A stretch of DNA of 64,000 bases from Verrucomicrobiales bacterium (GCA_029212615.1 JARGPJ010000001.1:455447-519446); one strand, 5' to 3'; positions 8,706-18,388 are shown, numbered from the stretch's first letter. Program-made: numbers and translations. The notes: generated by a model not told the origin, from the sequence alone.

Positions 8706-9677
8706 ATGCGTATTTTATCCGGCATTCAACCCAGCGGACGTCCCCACATCGGGAACTACTTCGGCATGATGCAGCCTTCGATCAAACTGCAGGACGAGGG
8801 GGATGCATTCTACTTCATGGCTGATTATCATTCCCTTACCTCGACACACGATCCGGAAGTACTCCGCCGGAATGTGCAGAATATGGCGATCGATTTTCTT
8901 GCCTGCGGTCTCGACCCTGAGAAGGCAACCTTTTGGAAACAATCCGACGTCCCCGAGGTGACTGAACTGTCCTGGATCCTGAGCTGTGTCACTCCCATGG
9001 GAATGCTGGAGCGCTGCGTTTCCTACAAGGATAAAATCAGTCAGGGGATCTCCCCGTCCCACGGTCTTTTCGCCTACCCGGTTCTTCAGGCGGCGGATAT
9101 CATCCTCTTTGATTCGAATATTGTTCCGGTCGGAAAAGACCAGAAGCAGCACCTCGAACTGACCCGGGATGTCGCGAATAAACTCAATGATCGCTACGGT
9201 GAAGACCTCGTCGTTGTCCCCGAACCCCGGATCCGCGAGTCTGCGGCCACAGTCCCGGGCCTCGACGGTCGAAAGATGAGTAAGAGCTACGACAACACCA
9301 TCGACATCTTCGAAGAAACCGAGAAGAAGCTCCGGAAGAAGGTCATGAAGATCGTGACGGATTCCACGGCCGTGGAAGATCCGAAAGATCCATCCGACAG
9401 CTATATCGTCCAACTTTACAAGCTCTTCGCGACCCCCGAAGAGGTCGCTGAGATGGAGCATTCCTTCCGCGCCGGCGGCCAGGGCTACGGATACTACAAG
9501 CAGGCGCTGTTTGAGAGCATCCGTGATCATTTCGCCCCGATGAGAGAAAAGCGCGAAGCCTTAGCGCAGGACATCAGCTACGTCGAAGACGTCCTTGCAG
9601 AGGGAGCTAAGAAAGCCCGCGCCCAGGCACAGGAGGTGATCGACCGGGTTCGGTCCGCGGTGGGACTTCGCCGCTGA
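8706..9677 (+). CDS. trpS: Tryptophanyl-tRNA synthetase
   Basis: Class I aminoacyl-tRNA synthetase charging tRNA-Trp. The start is the ATG at 8706, giving MRILSGIQPSGRPHIGNYFG; the ATG 18 bases upstream adds an atypical MRRHFT. The 323-residue protein has the HIGH-type signature HIGN at 14-17, the Trp-site region DIILFDSNIVPVGKDQ, and KMSKS at 190-194. Length and order fit the bacterial family. It is transcribed divergently from recA, and its stop abuts the stop of the convergent 9678-10202 gene. Confidence 0.97.
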   Translation: MRILSGIQPSGRPHIGNYFGMMQPSIKLQDEGDAFYFMADYHSLTSTHDPEVLRRNVQNMAIDFLACGLDPEKATFWKQSDVPEVTELSWILSCVTPMGMLERCVSYKDKISQGISPSHGLFAYPVLQAADIILFDSNIVPVGKDQKQHLELTRDVANKLNDRYGEDLVVVPEPRIRESAATVPGLDGRKMSKSYDNTIDIFEETEKKLRKKVMKIVTDSTAVEDPKDPSDSYIVQLYKLFATPEEVAEMEHSFRAGGQGYGYYKQALFESIRDHFAPMREKREALAQDISYVEDVLAEGAKKARAQAQEVIDRVRSAVGLRR

Positions 9678-10202
9678 TCAATCAAAGAACTCGGAGGGAT
9701 CGACCGGTGGCTTCCGCTTCGGCTCCTCTTCGGGTGGAGCCTGTTCCGACATTTCTCCGGACACTTTCGTTGTTGCCGCGGGCACCACTTTCTCTGGTTT
9801 CCCGGTGACCGGGGGAAAAACCTCTTCAGCGGTGAGGATCGTGACCTGGTCGGGGCTGGTCAGCTTGATTTGAGGTTTTCCCCGATAAATGGAAATGGCA
9901 CCCTCCACCGCGACACGTTTTCCATCGAACAGCTCAAACGGCTCGCCTTCGGCAAACTGATCAATATCACTCTTAAACGTGACAAGAAGAAAGTCAGCCC
10001 CTTTGAAATTCACAAAATTCGCTCCGGAGGCCGATTTCGCTGAATTCTCTGTCTCTCCGTAGACAATCACTATCTGACCCTCTTTAGCGACCAGTGAATC
10101 TGTATCAGTAGCCTTGAGGTAGAGCTGAGATTCCCCCTCCTCCGCATCAAGGAATGAGGCAAAAATGAGGAGGGAAACAATCAGCAGGGACTTCGCTTTC
10201 AT
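9678..10202 (-). CDS. Secreted OB-fold-like protein of unknown function
   Basis: A 174-residue protein with a signal peptide (MKAKSLLIVSLLIFASFLDA, cleavage near 20). The central part (about 30-130) has alternating strands, FVNF, FLLVTFK, GKRVAVEGAISIYRGKPQIKL, in the pattern of exported OB-fold proteins. The C-terminal about 40 residues are Pro/Glu/Lys-rich and probably disordered. Its ATG overlaps the stop of the upstream DUF4190-like gene by 4 bases, so the two are coupled. No enzyme motif is visible. Confidence 0.55.
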   Translation of the reverse strand: MKAKSLLIVSLLIFASFLDAEEGESQLYLKATDTDSLVAKEGQIVIVYGETENSAKSASGANFVNFKGADFLLVTFKSDIDQFAEGEPFELFDGKRVAVEGAISIYRGKPQIKLTSPDQVTILTAEEVFPPVTGKPEKVVPAATTKVSGEMSEQAPPEEEPKRKPPVDPSEFFD

Positions 10203-10846
10203 GGCGACTGGTAATCGGGATTGTGAATCGATTTTACGGTGCCGTCGGCATAAACAACCGCGATCTCTTTGACCGTCGAAGGGGCGATTTCCTGAATCAC
10301 AATCACTGAGTCAGCAATGGCATCGAGAACCGGTCGGTCATGCGGCACCAGCTCAAAAGCAATATTGCTGCCACCTTCGTAGGGGCTCTGCAGTGCGTCA
10401 CGAAGCTCCTTTCCCCCGATAAAACGGCCCGAAAGAGCCTTCAGCTCAGCCGGATAGCGGCCGCGATTTGAACGGGAGTATGCCTCACAAGCCAGAAAGA
10501 GTCGTGAAGCCTGCACCTGACTCGACTCCCGCTGACTGGCATTTCGCTCTGACTGCCACATCGAAAACGCAGGAAAGGAAAGCGACGCGACGATAAGAAG
10601 AACGGGAAAGGAAAGCATCGAAAAATAACTCGCGAAGACACCGAAGGTGGCGAGACGGCGCCCACGTATCCCTCCTTCCAGAGTATCAAACCGGGCGACA
10701 TGCCCACACACTGCGCCGGCAGCGGCAAGAAACAAACCGATTACCAGCCAGAGGGAGGCGAACCCCATTACCGCGAGAACCGCACTGGCAATCGCGGTTC
10801 GAGACCAATGCAGCGGAGTCGAAGATGGAGTGGTGGACTTAGTCAT
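10199..10846 (-). CDS. DUF4190-like membrane protein with pseudopilin-like C-terminus
   Basis: The start is set at the ATG at 10846, because longer frames run back into the upstream transporter gene. The 215-residue product has two membrane helices (about 20-45 and 70-100) with a DUF4190-like spacing. A periplasmic region follows, containing ACEAYSRSNRGRYPAELKAL, a pattern also seen in verrucomicrobial type II secretion pseudopilins. It ends VVYADGTVKSI. It lies between the MFS gene and the OB-fold-like gene, overlapping the latter by 4 bases, in a probable leftward operon. Function unknown. Confidence 0.6.
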   Translation of the reverse strand: MTKSTTPSSTPLHWSRTAIASAVLAVMGFASLWLVIGLFLAAAGAVCGHVARFDTLEGGIRGRRLATFGVFASYFSMLSFPVLLIVASLSFPAFSMWQSERNASQRESSQVQASRLFLACEAYSRSNRGRYPAELKALSGRFIGGKELRDALQSPYEGGSNIAFELVPHDRPVLDAIADSVIVIQEIAPSTVKEIAVVYADGTVKSIHNPDYQSP

Positions 10847-10868
10847 CTGATAAGGTTTCTCTGGTTTA

Positions 10869-12068
10869 TCATGACGCGCCCTCCGGGGAAACTTCAATTT
10901 CGCTTCGGGGTGGAATTCTGGCAAAAAGGAAAGTGATGACTAAGAAAGCCATCGTCGCGAGGGCCGCCCCGTAAACGAATCCTCCCTCTAATCCGAAACG
11001 GGAAACGACGAGCCCGGCCACCATCGCCCCGACGACCCGGGCGACCCCTCCGATCGCCATCGTAAAGACACCTTGAATCGAATTTCGAAAACCATCCGTC
11101 GCAAGGCGATCCAGAAACATGACCGGTCCGATAAACAGTGCGAGCACTTCCATGCCGTGACAGAGTTGAACGACAAGGGCAATCCAGGGGGAGGGAAACG
11201 CAGCGAGAAGTATCATTCTCATGAGCATCGCAAACAAGCCGATCACCATGATCCCTTTGAGGTGCATGACCCGCTGCATCCACGGCATCATCAAAGTGAA
11301 TCCGATTTCAAGCACCACGCCAAGATTGATCATCAGGCCAATGTGTTTCTTCGGTATTCCAACGACCTCATCCAGGTAGTTCCCGATGAATGCGTAGTAT
11401 GTCGAGGCCGCCATGAATCCAAAGAACAAGCCGACAGAAAGCCAGCGGGCCTTTGGCTGAAAAATGGCTTTCAACGCAGCCAGCGTCGGAAGCTTTCCGG
11501 AAACGCCGGCAGGCTTCTGAATTTTGGAAAGCGTGAAACTGTTCGCGAGGCTGAGAAGACAAAATCCGACCGCACAGGGCAGAATGGAATTCGCAGGAGC
11601 TCCTTTCGAAAGCGGATAATAGAGAATCAAACTCGGCAAAATGAATCCCACGGTTCCCCAAACACGAACCAGTGGATAAGTCGGGATCACCTCCCCTCTT
11701 TTCCTTGCCTCTTCAGACAGCGAAAAATAGTAGCCGTCCTGAAGCGGAAGCATCGCAACGAAGGAAAGCCCGTGAAAGACGAAGAGGGTCAAGGTCAGGA
11801 CAATCGAATCCGAGAAATAGAGAGCCGAGAGGACCAGGGCGCTGCAACTGTAGGCGACCGCAAGAATCCGCCGCGAGTCAGAATTGCGATCAGCAAGCAA
11901 GGTGATCAACGCCGGCGAACACAGCATCGGTACGCTCATGAGCGACATCGCCAGTCCGATTTGCCAAAAATCAAAACCTCCCTGCTCACGCAAAAAAACC
12001 GTCATCAGGGGCATTACGCTCCCAATGACGGCATAACTGAGAAAATACTGTCGGCGAAGAGGAGTCAT
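10869..12068 (-). CDS. MFS transporter (NupG/LacY-like)
   Basis: A 399-residue integral membrane protein with about 12 hydrophobic helices in two halves. The start MTPLRRQYFLSYAVIGSVMP and the segment FLREQGGFDFWQIGL resemble the MFS_1-like group that includes nucleoside, lactose and phenylpropionate proton symporters. The substrate cannot be told from sequence alone. It is the first gene of a probable leftward run with the two small envelope proteins downstream (22-base gap). Confidence 0.8.
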   Translation of the reverse strand: MTPLRRQYFLSYAVIGSVMPLMTVFLREQGGFDFWQIGLAMSLMSVPMLCSPALITLLADRNSDSRRILAVAYSCSALVLSALYFSDSIVLTLTLFVFHGLSFVAMLPLQDGYYFSLSEEARKRGEVIPTYPLVRVWGTVGFILPSLILYYPLSKGAPANSILPCAVGFCLLSLANSFTLSKIQKPAGVSGKLPTLAALKAIFQPKARWLSVGLFFGFMAASTYYAFIGNYLDEVVGIPKKHIGLMINLGVVLEIGFTLMMPWMQRVMHLKGIMVIGLFAMLMRMILLAAFPSPWIALVVQLCHGMEVLALFIGPVMFLDRLATDGFRNSIQGVFTMAIGGVARVVGAMVAGLVVSRFGLEGGFVYGAALATMAFLVITFLFARIPPRSEIEVSPEGAS

Positions 12069-12152
12069 GAGGAGGCGGAACCCCGCCTGACGAAGATACA
12101 GAGTCTCCGGTTATCTCCTTGATACCTTCCCGCCAACAGAGTGCGAGAGGAA

Positions 12153-13019
12153 TTACTGAGCAGGCGCTTTTTCCTTTGCTTTGGCCTTCGCTTTTCCAGG
12201 CCCCTTATTGCCTTTTGCTTTTCCCTTCGGCTTCCTGGGCGGGTTGACCGGCTTGGCATCAGCAGGAACCGGAGTCGCCTCTGCGGCGATCACGTCAGCC
12301 CCGGGCAGGCGCTTCAGTGTCACCTTGCGAATCTCCACTTTCATGGCCGGCCCTTTGTGTATCTGAAAAGCAATCACGCCACTCATATCGCGCTCAGCTT
12401 CCTGATGATCATAAACATCGACAGTCTGCACACCGTTCACTTCGTGTGTGAGGTGGTTCCCCTTAGCGGTGATCTTATAGGTGCTCCACTCGCCGGTGTT
12501 GAACTCAGGCGTCATGGAAAGGTCGCCGACCTGCATCGCCTTGCCTTCCGGTGTGATCACAACCTTCATGCCGCGCTTCGCGACGATCCCGCGACCCTTT
12601 TCGTCATAGAGCATGCCGTTTGCCCAAACAAAGGGATGCATGTCGCACTGATAACCACTCACGACATGATCACCCAGATCAGGGCGAAGTTGCGCCCGGT
12701 ATTGAATACCCGAGTTGTTCCCGTCGCTGGTCAGCTTGAGTTCAGCCGTCAATTCAAAGTCTTCAACCGGATCACCTTCGTAAATAAGAAACTGATTGTA
12801 GGGAAGAGGGCTCTCATCCGTTGTTGTCCCGACGATTGTTCCATCAACGACAGACCAGTTTTCCAGATTCCCCTTCCATCCGGTGAGATCCGTTCCATTG
12901 AAGATGATTTCCGCTTCGTCCCCGGAGGAAACGTTCGCACTGTCCGGTCCGCCGCACCCGGCGAGGAATCCCACTGCCACGATGGACAGCCCTGTCATGA
13001 AGGTAGATGAAATTTTCAT
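12153..13019 (-). CDS. DUF1080 lipoprotein with Lys/Ala/Gly-rich tail
   Basis: The start is at the ATG at 13019 (MKISSTFMTGLSIVAVG), whose signal peptide ends in the lipobox LAGC, so it is probably a lipoprotein. The DUF1080 domain (about 35-245) has IIFNGTDLTGWKG, the strand WSVVDGTIVG, and SGYQCDMHPF. The last about 45 residues are a Pro/Lys/Gly/Ala repeat (KGKAKGNKGPGKAKAKAK), probably disordered and possibly surface- or peptidoglycan-associated (inference). It shares architecture with the 3126-3845 protein but differs in sequence. It has its own upstream region, downstream of the pseudopilin terminator. Confidence 0.85.
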   Translation of the reverse strand: MKISSTFMTGLSIVAVGFLAGCGGPDSANVSSGDEAEIIFNGTDLTGWKGNLENWSVVDGTIVGTTTDESPLPYNQFLIYEGDPVEDFELTAELKLTSDGNNSGIQYRAQLRPDLGDHVVSGYQCDMHPFVWANGMLYDEKGRGIVAKRGMKVVITPEGKAMQVGDLSMTPEFNTGEWSTYKITAKGNHLTHEVNGVQTVDVYDHQEAERDMSGVIAFQIHKGPAMKVEIRKVTLKRLPGADVIAAEATPVPADAKPVNPPRKPKGKAKGNKGPGKAKAKAKEKAPAQ

Positions 13020-13095
13020 TCCCCCTTCGGTATCGCATGACCGCAATGATTACGAGTCCCGATTCGGGTCAAAAGTGACCGCTACCGGAAAACAA

Positions 13096-13127
13096 AATGC
13101 CCGATCAGGCGAACCTGGTCGGGCATT
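13096..13127 (-). terminator. Strong rho-independent terminator after the pseudopilin gene
   Basis: A 14-bp near-perfect stem, AATGCCCGATCAGG/CCTGGTCGGGCATT, closes on a CGAA tetraloop. Read on the minus strand it is followed by a TTTTG run. It sits 25 bases past the stop of the 13152 gene. Confidence 0.85.
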
Positions 13128-13151
13128 GTTACAGGGGTTTAACCTTCTCAA

Positions 13152-13856
13152 TTATTCAGGAAGAAGGACGTTGTCCTGCTTCGTGTCGAGGTAACCGCCA
13201 GAGCTTTCCCCGTCACCGGATGACTGGCGTTCTTCGAAAATGTTTTCAGTGAGACCATCACGGCTGCGAATCGTCGCACCGGCTTCGTTGGAAGTCAGGC
13301 GCTCCTCGGAAACGTGACCGCCGCAATACCCGACGATCGCCTTCTTGGAACGAAGCCATGGGTGATATTCACCATATTCACCGATCCCGTCCATGAGGCC
13401 GTCGGCGACAAGAGGAGAACGACTGAAGCTGGTGTCAGTCTGGTTCACGACATAACAATAGACATTTTCCTCGTCCTCAAGTTCGCCATCTTCACGTGGA
13501 GGGCGAATTTTGTCAGGGTGTCTGGTCTGTGTCCAAAAGATAGATTCCGTATCGATGTAGTCAGGAATAAGAACATTGAATGCATCCGTAGAAGTGCCGA
13601 ATTCAGTGTCTTCACCGCCACCGCTCGTATCCTCATCAGGATCGAATGAAGGGTAGAGACCTTCCCAATCTGCAGCGAAAGCACGGCAGGCAAGGGTGAT
13701 GTTCTTCAAATTACTGACTGACTTGATGCGCTTTCCGCGCTCCTGAATGCCGTTGTATGCAGGCATCGCCGTGCTGGCAAGAATACCGATGATCGTGATC
13801 ACGATCAGCAGCTCGATGAGAGTAAACGCTCTCTGCGTCGCTTGATTAATTTTCAT
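13152..13856 (-). CDS. Type II secretion/type IV pilus pseudopilin-like protein
   Basis: The start is at the ATG at 13856, giving a short leader MKINQATQRA before the prepilin motif FTLIELLIVITIIGILAS. Cleavage would fall between A10 and F11; Ala rather than Gly at -1 is a known variant. The helix (11-35) is followed by the AYNGIQERGKRIKSVSNLKNI segment typical of verrucomicrobial G-type pseudopilins and a Gly/Glu/Asp-rich soluble domain of about 190 residues. No secretion apparatus is nearby; such orphan pseudopilins are common in this phylum. Confidence 0.85.
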   Translation of the reverse strand: MKINQATQRAFTLIELLIVITIIGILASTAMPAYNGIQERGKRIKSVSNLKNITLACRAFAADWEGLYPSFDPDEDTSGGGEDTEFGTSTDAFNVLIPDYIDTESIFWTQTRHPDKIRPPREDGELEDEENVYCYVVNQTDTSFSRSPLVADGLMDGIGEYGEYHPWLRSKKAIVGYCGGHVSEERLTSNEAGATIRSRDGLTENIFEERQSSGDGESSGGYLDTKQDNVLLPE

Positions 13857-13931
13857 GGGATTCGATTTTATTAGTTTATGATGTGCTCCCCCTGCCAAAA
13901 CAGGGATTGCGTATTTAATGCAGGAAATGAC

Positions 13932-13945
13932 GATGTAAATACATC
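13932..13945. promoter_or_regulatory. Perfect palindrome in a divergent promoter region
   Basis: GATGTA-AA-TACATC is a 14-base palindrome between the pseudopilin gene (leftward) and the HTH-metallohydrolase gene (rightward). Its size and placement suit a dimeric regulator, possibly the adjacent HTH protein itself (inference). Confidence 0.4.
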
Positions 13946-14041
13946 ACTTCCATCCTCAGAATGGCATTTTTCAGATTTTGAGACAAGAAAAATTCTTAAT
14001 TCGTGTGATTTTCCTGCCGCGCCCCTGAACTGCCTATTTCC

Positions 14042-14878
14042 ATGAGCCTACCCATTCCTATTGAAGATTTTTTTGAAGACATCATTGCCAAGGCGATGAG
14101 AGGTCACCACATCTCCATCTCAGAGTTGGCTGAGAAGACAGGCGTCGTCGATGACGTTCTTCAACGCCTCATCCGCGGCGAATTTTGCGACGAACCGGCG
14201 CTCATCAAAGTCGCGAAGGCCCTTAAGCTCGATCCTCAGGCTCTCACGATGTCCGCCTCGAAAGTCTGGAGCCCGCGATCTGTCACCCTCGATGGCGTCG
14301 CTCAGTTCAATACCCCTTATCGCGACATGCGCGTAAACGCTTTCCTGATATGGGATCCGGATTCCAACATCGGCGCAGCTTTTGATACCGGAACCGACAG
14401 TTCACTCATCACCGCAAGAGCGACTGAGCTAGGCGTGACCATCGAACATATTTTTCTCACCCATACGCACAACGATCACATCGCTGATTTGGACCGACTT
14501 AAATCGAACAGTGGATCTCCCGCCACCTGGTCAAACGAAGCCGAACCCTGGCCCGGCACTGAAACCTTCAGCGAAGGTAAGACCTTCTCCATCGGCGCCC
14601 TGAGAGTCTCCACCTTCACCACGAGCGGCCATTCACCCGGAGGCACCACCTACTATATCGAAGGCCTCGAACGCCCTGTCGCTGTCGCCGGCGACGCCCT
14701 ATTTGCCGGTTCCATGGGCGGCGGAATCTGCTCCTTTGAAGATGCCTGGCGGAACAACCGCAAAAAGATCCTCACGCTCCCTGACGAGACGGTGATCTGC
14801 CCGGGACATGGACCGATGACGTCAGTCGGTGAGGAAAAGCGCAACAACCCGTTCTTCGCCGGCGAATTTCGCGCATGA
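14042..14878 (+). CDS. HTH domain fused to a metallo-beta-lactamase-fold hydrolase
   Basis: A 278-residue fusion. The N-terminal about 70 residues form an XRE-like helix-turn-helix (ISISELAEKTGVVDDVLQRLIRGE). The rest is a metallo-beta-lactamase-fold hydrolase with a complete metal site: HTHNDH at 141-146, H197 in SGHSPG, D218 in VAGDALF and H256 in CPGHGPM. The fold resembles glyoxalase II-type thioester hydrolases. HTH and MBL in one chain suggests either a regulator with a metabolite-sensing enzyme domain or a borrowed structural domain. Its ATG lies 96 bases past a 14-base palindrome, and it overlaps maf by 4 bases. Confidence 0.85.
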   Translation: MSLPIPIEDFFEDIIAKAMRGHHISISELAEKTGVVDDVLQRLIRGEFCDEPALIKVAKALKLDPQALTMSASKVWSPRSVTLDGVAQFNTPYRDMRVNAFLIWDPDSNIGAAFDTGTDSSLITARATELGVTIEHIFLTHTHNDHIADLDRLKSNSGSPATWSNEAEPWPGTETFSEGKTFSIGALRVSTFTTSGHSPGGTTYYIEGLERPVAVAGDALFAGSMGGGICSFEDAWRNNRKKILTLPDETVICPGHGPMTSVGEEKRNNPFFAGEFRA

Positions 14879-15465
14879 GTGATTCCCCCCGCCTTATCCT
14901 CGCCTCCGGTTCGCCCCGCCGCCGCGACCTGCTCGACGAAGCCGGCTACTCATTTGAAGTGATTAAACCGGACATTGAAGAAATCGAAGACGGCTCCCTC
15001 CCGATCCGGGAAGTGACGGCAGACAATGCCGCGCTCAAAGCGGAAGCCGTTTCGCGGACTCACCCCGACGCGGTCATCATCGCAGCCGACACCCTCGTGC
15101 TCCTGGGAGAACGGAACCTGAGTAAACCCCTCGACAAGGCTGAGGCCACTTCAATGCTCAACTCCCTCAACGGAAAATCGCACCAGGTCTTCACTGCCGT
15201 AACCCTGATGCGGACCGCGCCGGAGAAACGGCACCGCTTTACAATCGCGACGGACGTGCACTTCAAAACTCTCTCCGAAGATGAAATGGCAGCCTACCAT
15301 GACCGTATCAACCCCATGGACAAAGCCGGAGCCTACGCCGCGCAGGAACACGGGGAACTCATCATCGAACGAATCGAAGGCTCGATGACAAACGTGATCG
15401 GCCTCCCCATGGACGAGGTAAAAGCAGCGCTCGAATCCGAATTCGGAATCACGCCCCGTCCTTAG
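14875..15465 (+). CDS. maf: Maf-family nucleoside triphosphate pyrophosphatase
   Basis: A 196-residue protein starting LILASGSPRRRDLLDEAGY, the phosphate-binding signature of Maf proteins. Further motifs are ADTLVLLGERNLSKP, which holds the catalytic Asp region, and a conserved YHDRINPMDKAGAYAAQEHG segment. The family hydrolyses non-canonical or canonical NTPs to monophosphates. It is translationally coupled to the HTH-MBL gene through an ATGA overlap. It converges with tilS, the two stop codons overlapping by 4 bases. Confidence 0.93.
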   Translation: MSDSPRLILASGSPRRRDLLDEAGYSFEVIKPDIEEIEDGSLPIREVTADNAALKAEAVSRTHPDAVIIAADTLVLLGERNLSKPLDKAEATSMLNSLNGKSHQVFTAVTLMRTAPEKRHRFTIATDVHFKTLSEDEMAAYHDRINPMDKAGAYAAQEHGELIIERIEGSMTNVIGLPMDEVKAALESEFGITPRP

Positions 15466-16442
15466 GGGGGGAACTCCAGAAATAAAACCCCGGCGCGACG
15501 CCGCGCATGCACATCGTTCGGCAGATTAACCTTCGCAGGGCGTTCATCGCTGAGCAATAATTCAGCAAGCCGTGAAACCTCGGCGCCCCCACAATCGGGA
15601 ACGCCGCTCTCACGCAACCAGCGCAAGAGAATCCGGTCACGACGTCCCGGCGCCATCGCGCGCAGGACAGAGACGTCGACTCCATTTTCCTTCGCAGGAA
15701 TCCCGCCTTCCTCTCCTGCCATCCAGGCTTCGTTGATCCTCGCCCGCTCCGCAGCCCGGAGAATCGATCCTCTCACATCGCGCTCAAAGACCTCGCCCAA
15801 CACCGGCATGAGCGTGTTCCGCACCCGGTTGCGCAAAGCAAAATCATCGAAATTGGATTCGTCCTCCCGAAAAGAAATTTCATTTTCAGAAGCATAAGTT
15901 TCCAATTCCTCCCGGGTCACCGAAAGGAGAGGTCGAAAAATATTCAGTGCCGTCCCGTCGATTTCACGGCTCGATTTAACATCCATTCCGGAAAGGCCCC
16001 GTTCGCCGCTTCCGCGGAAAAGATTCATGAGAATCGTTTCGACCTGATCATCGGCATGATGAGCCGTCACCAGATTCGGGCATTGACGCCGCGCGGCAAT
16101 CGCGGCGAGAGCCGCATATCGAAGGTCCCGGGCCGCCGCCTCAATCGAAGACTTTTGATCTACCACCGCCGAGCGCACATCGACCGTTTCCCCTTCAAAA
16201 TCAACACCTTGCTCCGCCGCCGCCGCCGCAACAAAGGCCGCGTCGAGATCTGATTCACGACCGCGCAGCTGATGATTCACGTGACATACGGTCAAGGCCC
16301 TGTAGCCGGCATTTTTCAAAAAGTGCAGCAAAACCATCGAATCAAGCCCGCCCGAAACCGCAATGAGCCAGGGCTCTGACTTCGGCATCAGAGGCTCCAA
16401 AGAAGCAGCAAACGCTTCATTCATCCGGATTTTGGCGGCCAT
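15462..16442 (-). CDS. tilS: tRNA(Ile)-lysidine synthetase
   Basis: Modifies C34 of the CAU anticodon of one tRNA-Ile to lysidine. The ATP pyrophosphatase P-loop AVSGGLDSM is near residue 30, followed by VCHVNHQLRGRESD and TAHHADDQVETILMNLFRGSG, all TilS hallmarks. The 326-residue length (from the ATG at 16442; an ATG at 16460 is an alternative) is at the short end, with only a small C-terminal region after the DRILLRWLRESG segment. The gene is convergent with maf and divergent from typA. Confidence 0.94.
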   Translation of the reverse strand: MAAKIRMNEAFAASLEPLMPKSEPWLIAVSGGLDSMVLLHFLKNAGYRALTVCHVNHQLRGRESDLDAAFVAAAAAEQGVDFEGETVDVRSAVVDQKSSIEAAARDLRYAALAAIAARRQCPNLVTAHHADDQVETILMNLFRGSGERGLSGMDVKSSREIDGTALNIFRPLLSVTREELETYASENEISFREDESNFDDFALRNRVRNTLMPVLGEVFERDVRGSILRAAERARINEAWMAGEEGGIPAKENGVDVSVLRAMAPGRRDRILLRWLRESGVPDCGGAEVSRLAELLLSDERPAKVNLPNDVHARRRAGVLFLEFPP

Positions 16443-16462
16443 GGGTTGATAAAACTTCACTC

Positions 16463-16493
16463 AACAGGGTTGAATCGCGGAGTCAACCCTGTT
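16463..16493. repeat. Paired AACAGGGTT/AACCCTGTT element (tilS-typA gap)
   Basis: AACAGGGTTGA (16463-16473) and TCAACCCTGTT (16483-16493) are perfectly complementary over 11 bases around a 9-base loop. The 9-mers are offset by 22 bases. There is no T tract. It lies between the divergent tilS and typA genes, 60 bases before the typA ATG. The same 9-mer pair recurs in other gaps of this window. Confidence 0.75.
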
Positions 16494-16552
16494 CAATTCG
16501 ACATCGTTTCCCTGCTTGCATTCCGGCATTTCGAGTGGTCATTCCCGCCGAT

Positions 16553-18388
16553 ATGTCAGACACCGCTATTACTCCGGATCGCATCCGCAACATCGCCATC
16601 ATCGCTCACGTTGATCATGGCAAAACCACGCTCGTGGACGAGATGCTCAAACAGGCCGGATCCTTCCGCGAAAACCAGGCCGTCGACGAACGCGCGATGG
16701 ACTCAATGGATCAGGAACGCGAACGCGGCATCACGATCAAAGCAAAGAACACCTCTGTCCGCTGGGGCGAGAATCTCGTGAACATCGTCGACACTCCCGG
16801 CCACGCCGACTTCGGTGGCGAAGTGGAGCGAATCATGAAAATGGTCGACGGCGTCATGCTGGTCGTCGATGCCTACGAAGGCCCGCAGGCGCAGACTCGT
16901 TTCGTCCTCAAGAAAGCACTCGCCGCAGGACTGACGCCAATCGTGTTCGTGAACAAGATCGACCGCCCCAATGCGGAGCCGCTTGAAATGCACGACCGCG
17001 TGCTTGAACTCTTCCTCGAGCTCGAAGCCAGTGAAGAGCAGTTCGAAGCCCCTTTCCTCTACGGCAGTGCCAAGAACGGCTACGCTTCAAAAACCCCGGA
17101 TCAGAATGCTCCGGACATGATTCCCCTTTTCGAAGCGATCATGGAGAACATCCCCGCACCGGATGTCGATCTCGATGCAGACTTTAAAATGCTTGTTTCC
17201 AATATCGACTGGTCAGACTACGTCGGTCGAATCGCGATTGGAAAAATTCTCTCCGGTCGCGTCAAGCTCGGCGACACCGTCTGGCGCCTCATGAAGGACC
17301 AGAAGCCGCAGCGCGCCAAGATCAGCAAAATCTTTGAATACAGCGCCCTCGCAACCCGTGAGGTTGATGACGCAGTTGCCGGAAACATTGTCGGCCTCTC
17401 AGGATTCGAAGACGTCGATATCAGCGAAACGATTGCGCAGGATCAGGATTCCGAGCCCCTTCCATTCGTCGACATCGATCCACCCACCGTCATGATGTCT
17501 TTCGCGGTGAACGACGGACCCTTCGCCGGACTCGAAGGAGATCGTGTTACTTCCCGTGAAATTCGCGACCGCCTCATTCGTGAAGGCCGCACCAATGTCT
17601 CCATCAAAGTCGAAGAAACCGACGCTGCCGGCGTTTTCAAGGTAAGTGCCCGGGGAGCCATGCAAGTGGCCGTCGTCGTCGAGCAAATGCGCCGCGAAGG
17701 ATACGAAGTCCTCGTTTCCCGCCCGACGGTGATCAAAAAGGAAATCAACGGTAAAGCGCATGAGCCGTTTGAAACGCTCTACCTCGAAGTTCCCGACGAA
17801 GCAGTCGGTGGCTGCATGCAAAGCCTTGCGACCCGTAAGGGCAAGGTTGAGGCGATGAATGCCAAAAACGGCCGCACCAACATGGAGATCGACATTCCGA
17901 CCCGTGGCCTTATCGGATTCGAATTTGAACTGCTCAACCTGACAAGCGGTGAAGGCATTATGTCGCACCTCTTCAAAGAGTATCGACCTGACTCAGGAGA
18001 CATCCGGACACGCCAGACGGGAACTCTCGTCTCCATGGAAAAAGGAGAGGCAATGACCTACTCACTGCTCAACATCGAGACCCGGGGCAAACTTTTCGTC
18101 GGCCCCGGCGATCAGGTTTATGAAGGCATGATCATCGGAGAGAACCCGAGAACAGACGACCTTCCCGTGAACCCGACCAAGGCAAAGCAGCTCACAAACC
18201 ACCGCGCCTCAGGCAGCGACAAGACCGTGACGCTGACTCCTGCGCTCCGCTTTTCACTCGAGCGTGCCATCGAATACATCGCCCCCGATGAACTCGTTGA
18301 AGCAACACCGCAAAACATTCGCCTTCGCAAACGCATCCTCGACAGCAATGCCCGGAAGCGAGCCGCGAAAAAGGGCGAGGACAGCTGA
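16553..18388 (+). CDS. typA: Translational GTPase TypA/BipA
   Basis: Ribosome-associated GTPase of the EF-G group, involved in ribosome assembly and stress adaptation. The start is the ATG at 16553 ([10 protein letters not shown]); the upstream ATG adds MVIPAD. The 611-residue protein has G1 AHVDHGKTT, the switch region [12 protein letters not shown]3 [11 protein letters not shown] and G4 NKIDRP, then domain II and the TypA-specific C-terminus ([19 protein letters not shown]). The upstream gap carries a perfect hairpin of the AACCCTGTT family, and a second copy follows the stop. Confidence 0.97.
   Translation: MSDTAITPDRIRNIAIIAHVDHGKTTLVDEMLKQAGSFRENQAVDERAMDSMDQERERGITIKAKNTSVRWGENLVNIVDTPGHADFGGEVERIMKMVDGVMLVVDAYEGPQAQTRFVLKKALAAGLTPIVFVNKIDRPNAEPLEMHDRVLELFLELEASEEQFEAPFLYGSAKNGYASKTPDQNAPDMIPLFEAIMENIPAPDVDLDADFKMLVSNIDWSDYVGRIAIGKILSGRVKLGDTVWRLMKDQKPQRAKISKIFEYSALATREVDDAVAGNIVGLSGFEDVDISETIAQDQDSEPLPFVDIDPPTVMMSFAVNDGPFAGLEGDRVTSREIRDRLIREGRTNVSIKVEETDAAGVFKVSARGAMQVAVVVEQMRREGYEVLVSRPTVIKKEINGKAHEPFETLYLEVPDEAVGGCMQSLATRKGKVEAMNAKNGRTNMEIDIPTRGLIGFEFELLNLTSGEGIMSHLFKEYRPDSGDIRTRQTGTLVSMEKGEAMTYSLLNIETRGKLFVGPGDQVYEGMIIGENPRTDDLPVNPTKAKQLTNHRASGSDKTVTLTPALRFSLERAIEYIAPDELVEATPQNIRLRKRILDSNARKRAAKKGEDS

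Noticed and set aside
10844..10924. A longer N-terminus for the DUF4190-like protein.
   Set aside because: It would overlap the upstream MFS gene by 56 bases and adds a Pro/Lys-rich leader before the natural start at 10846.
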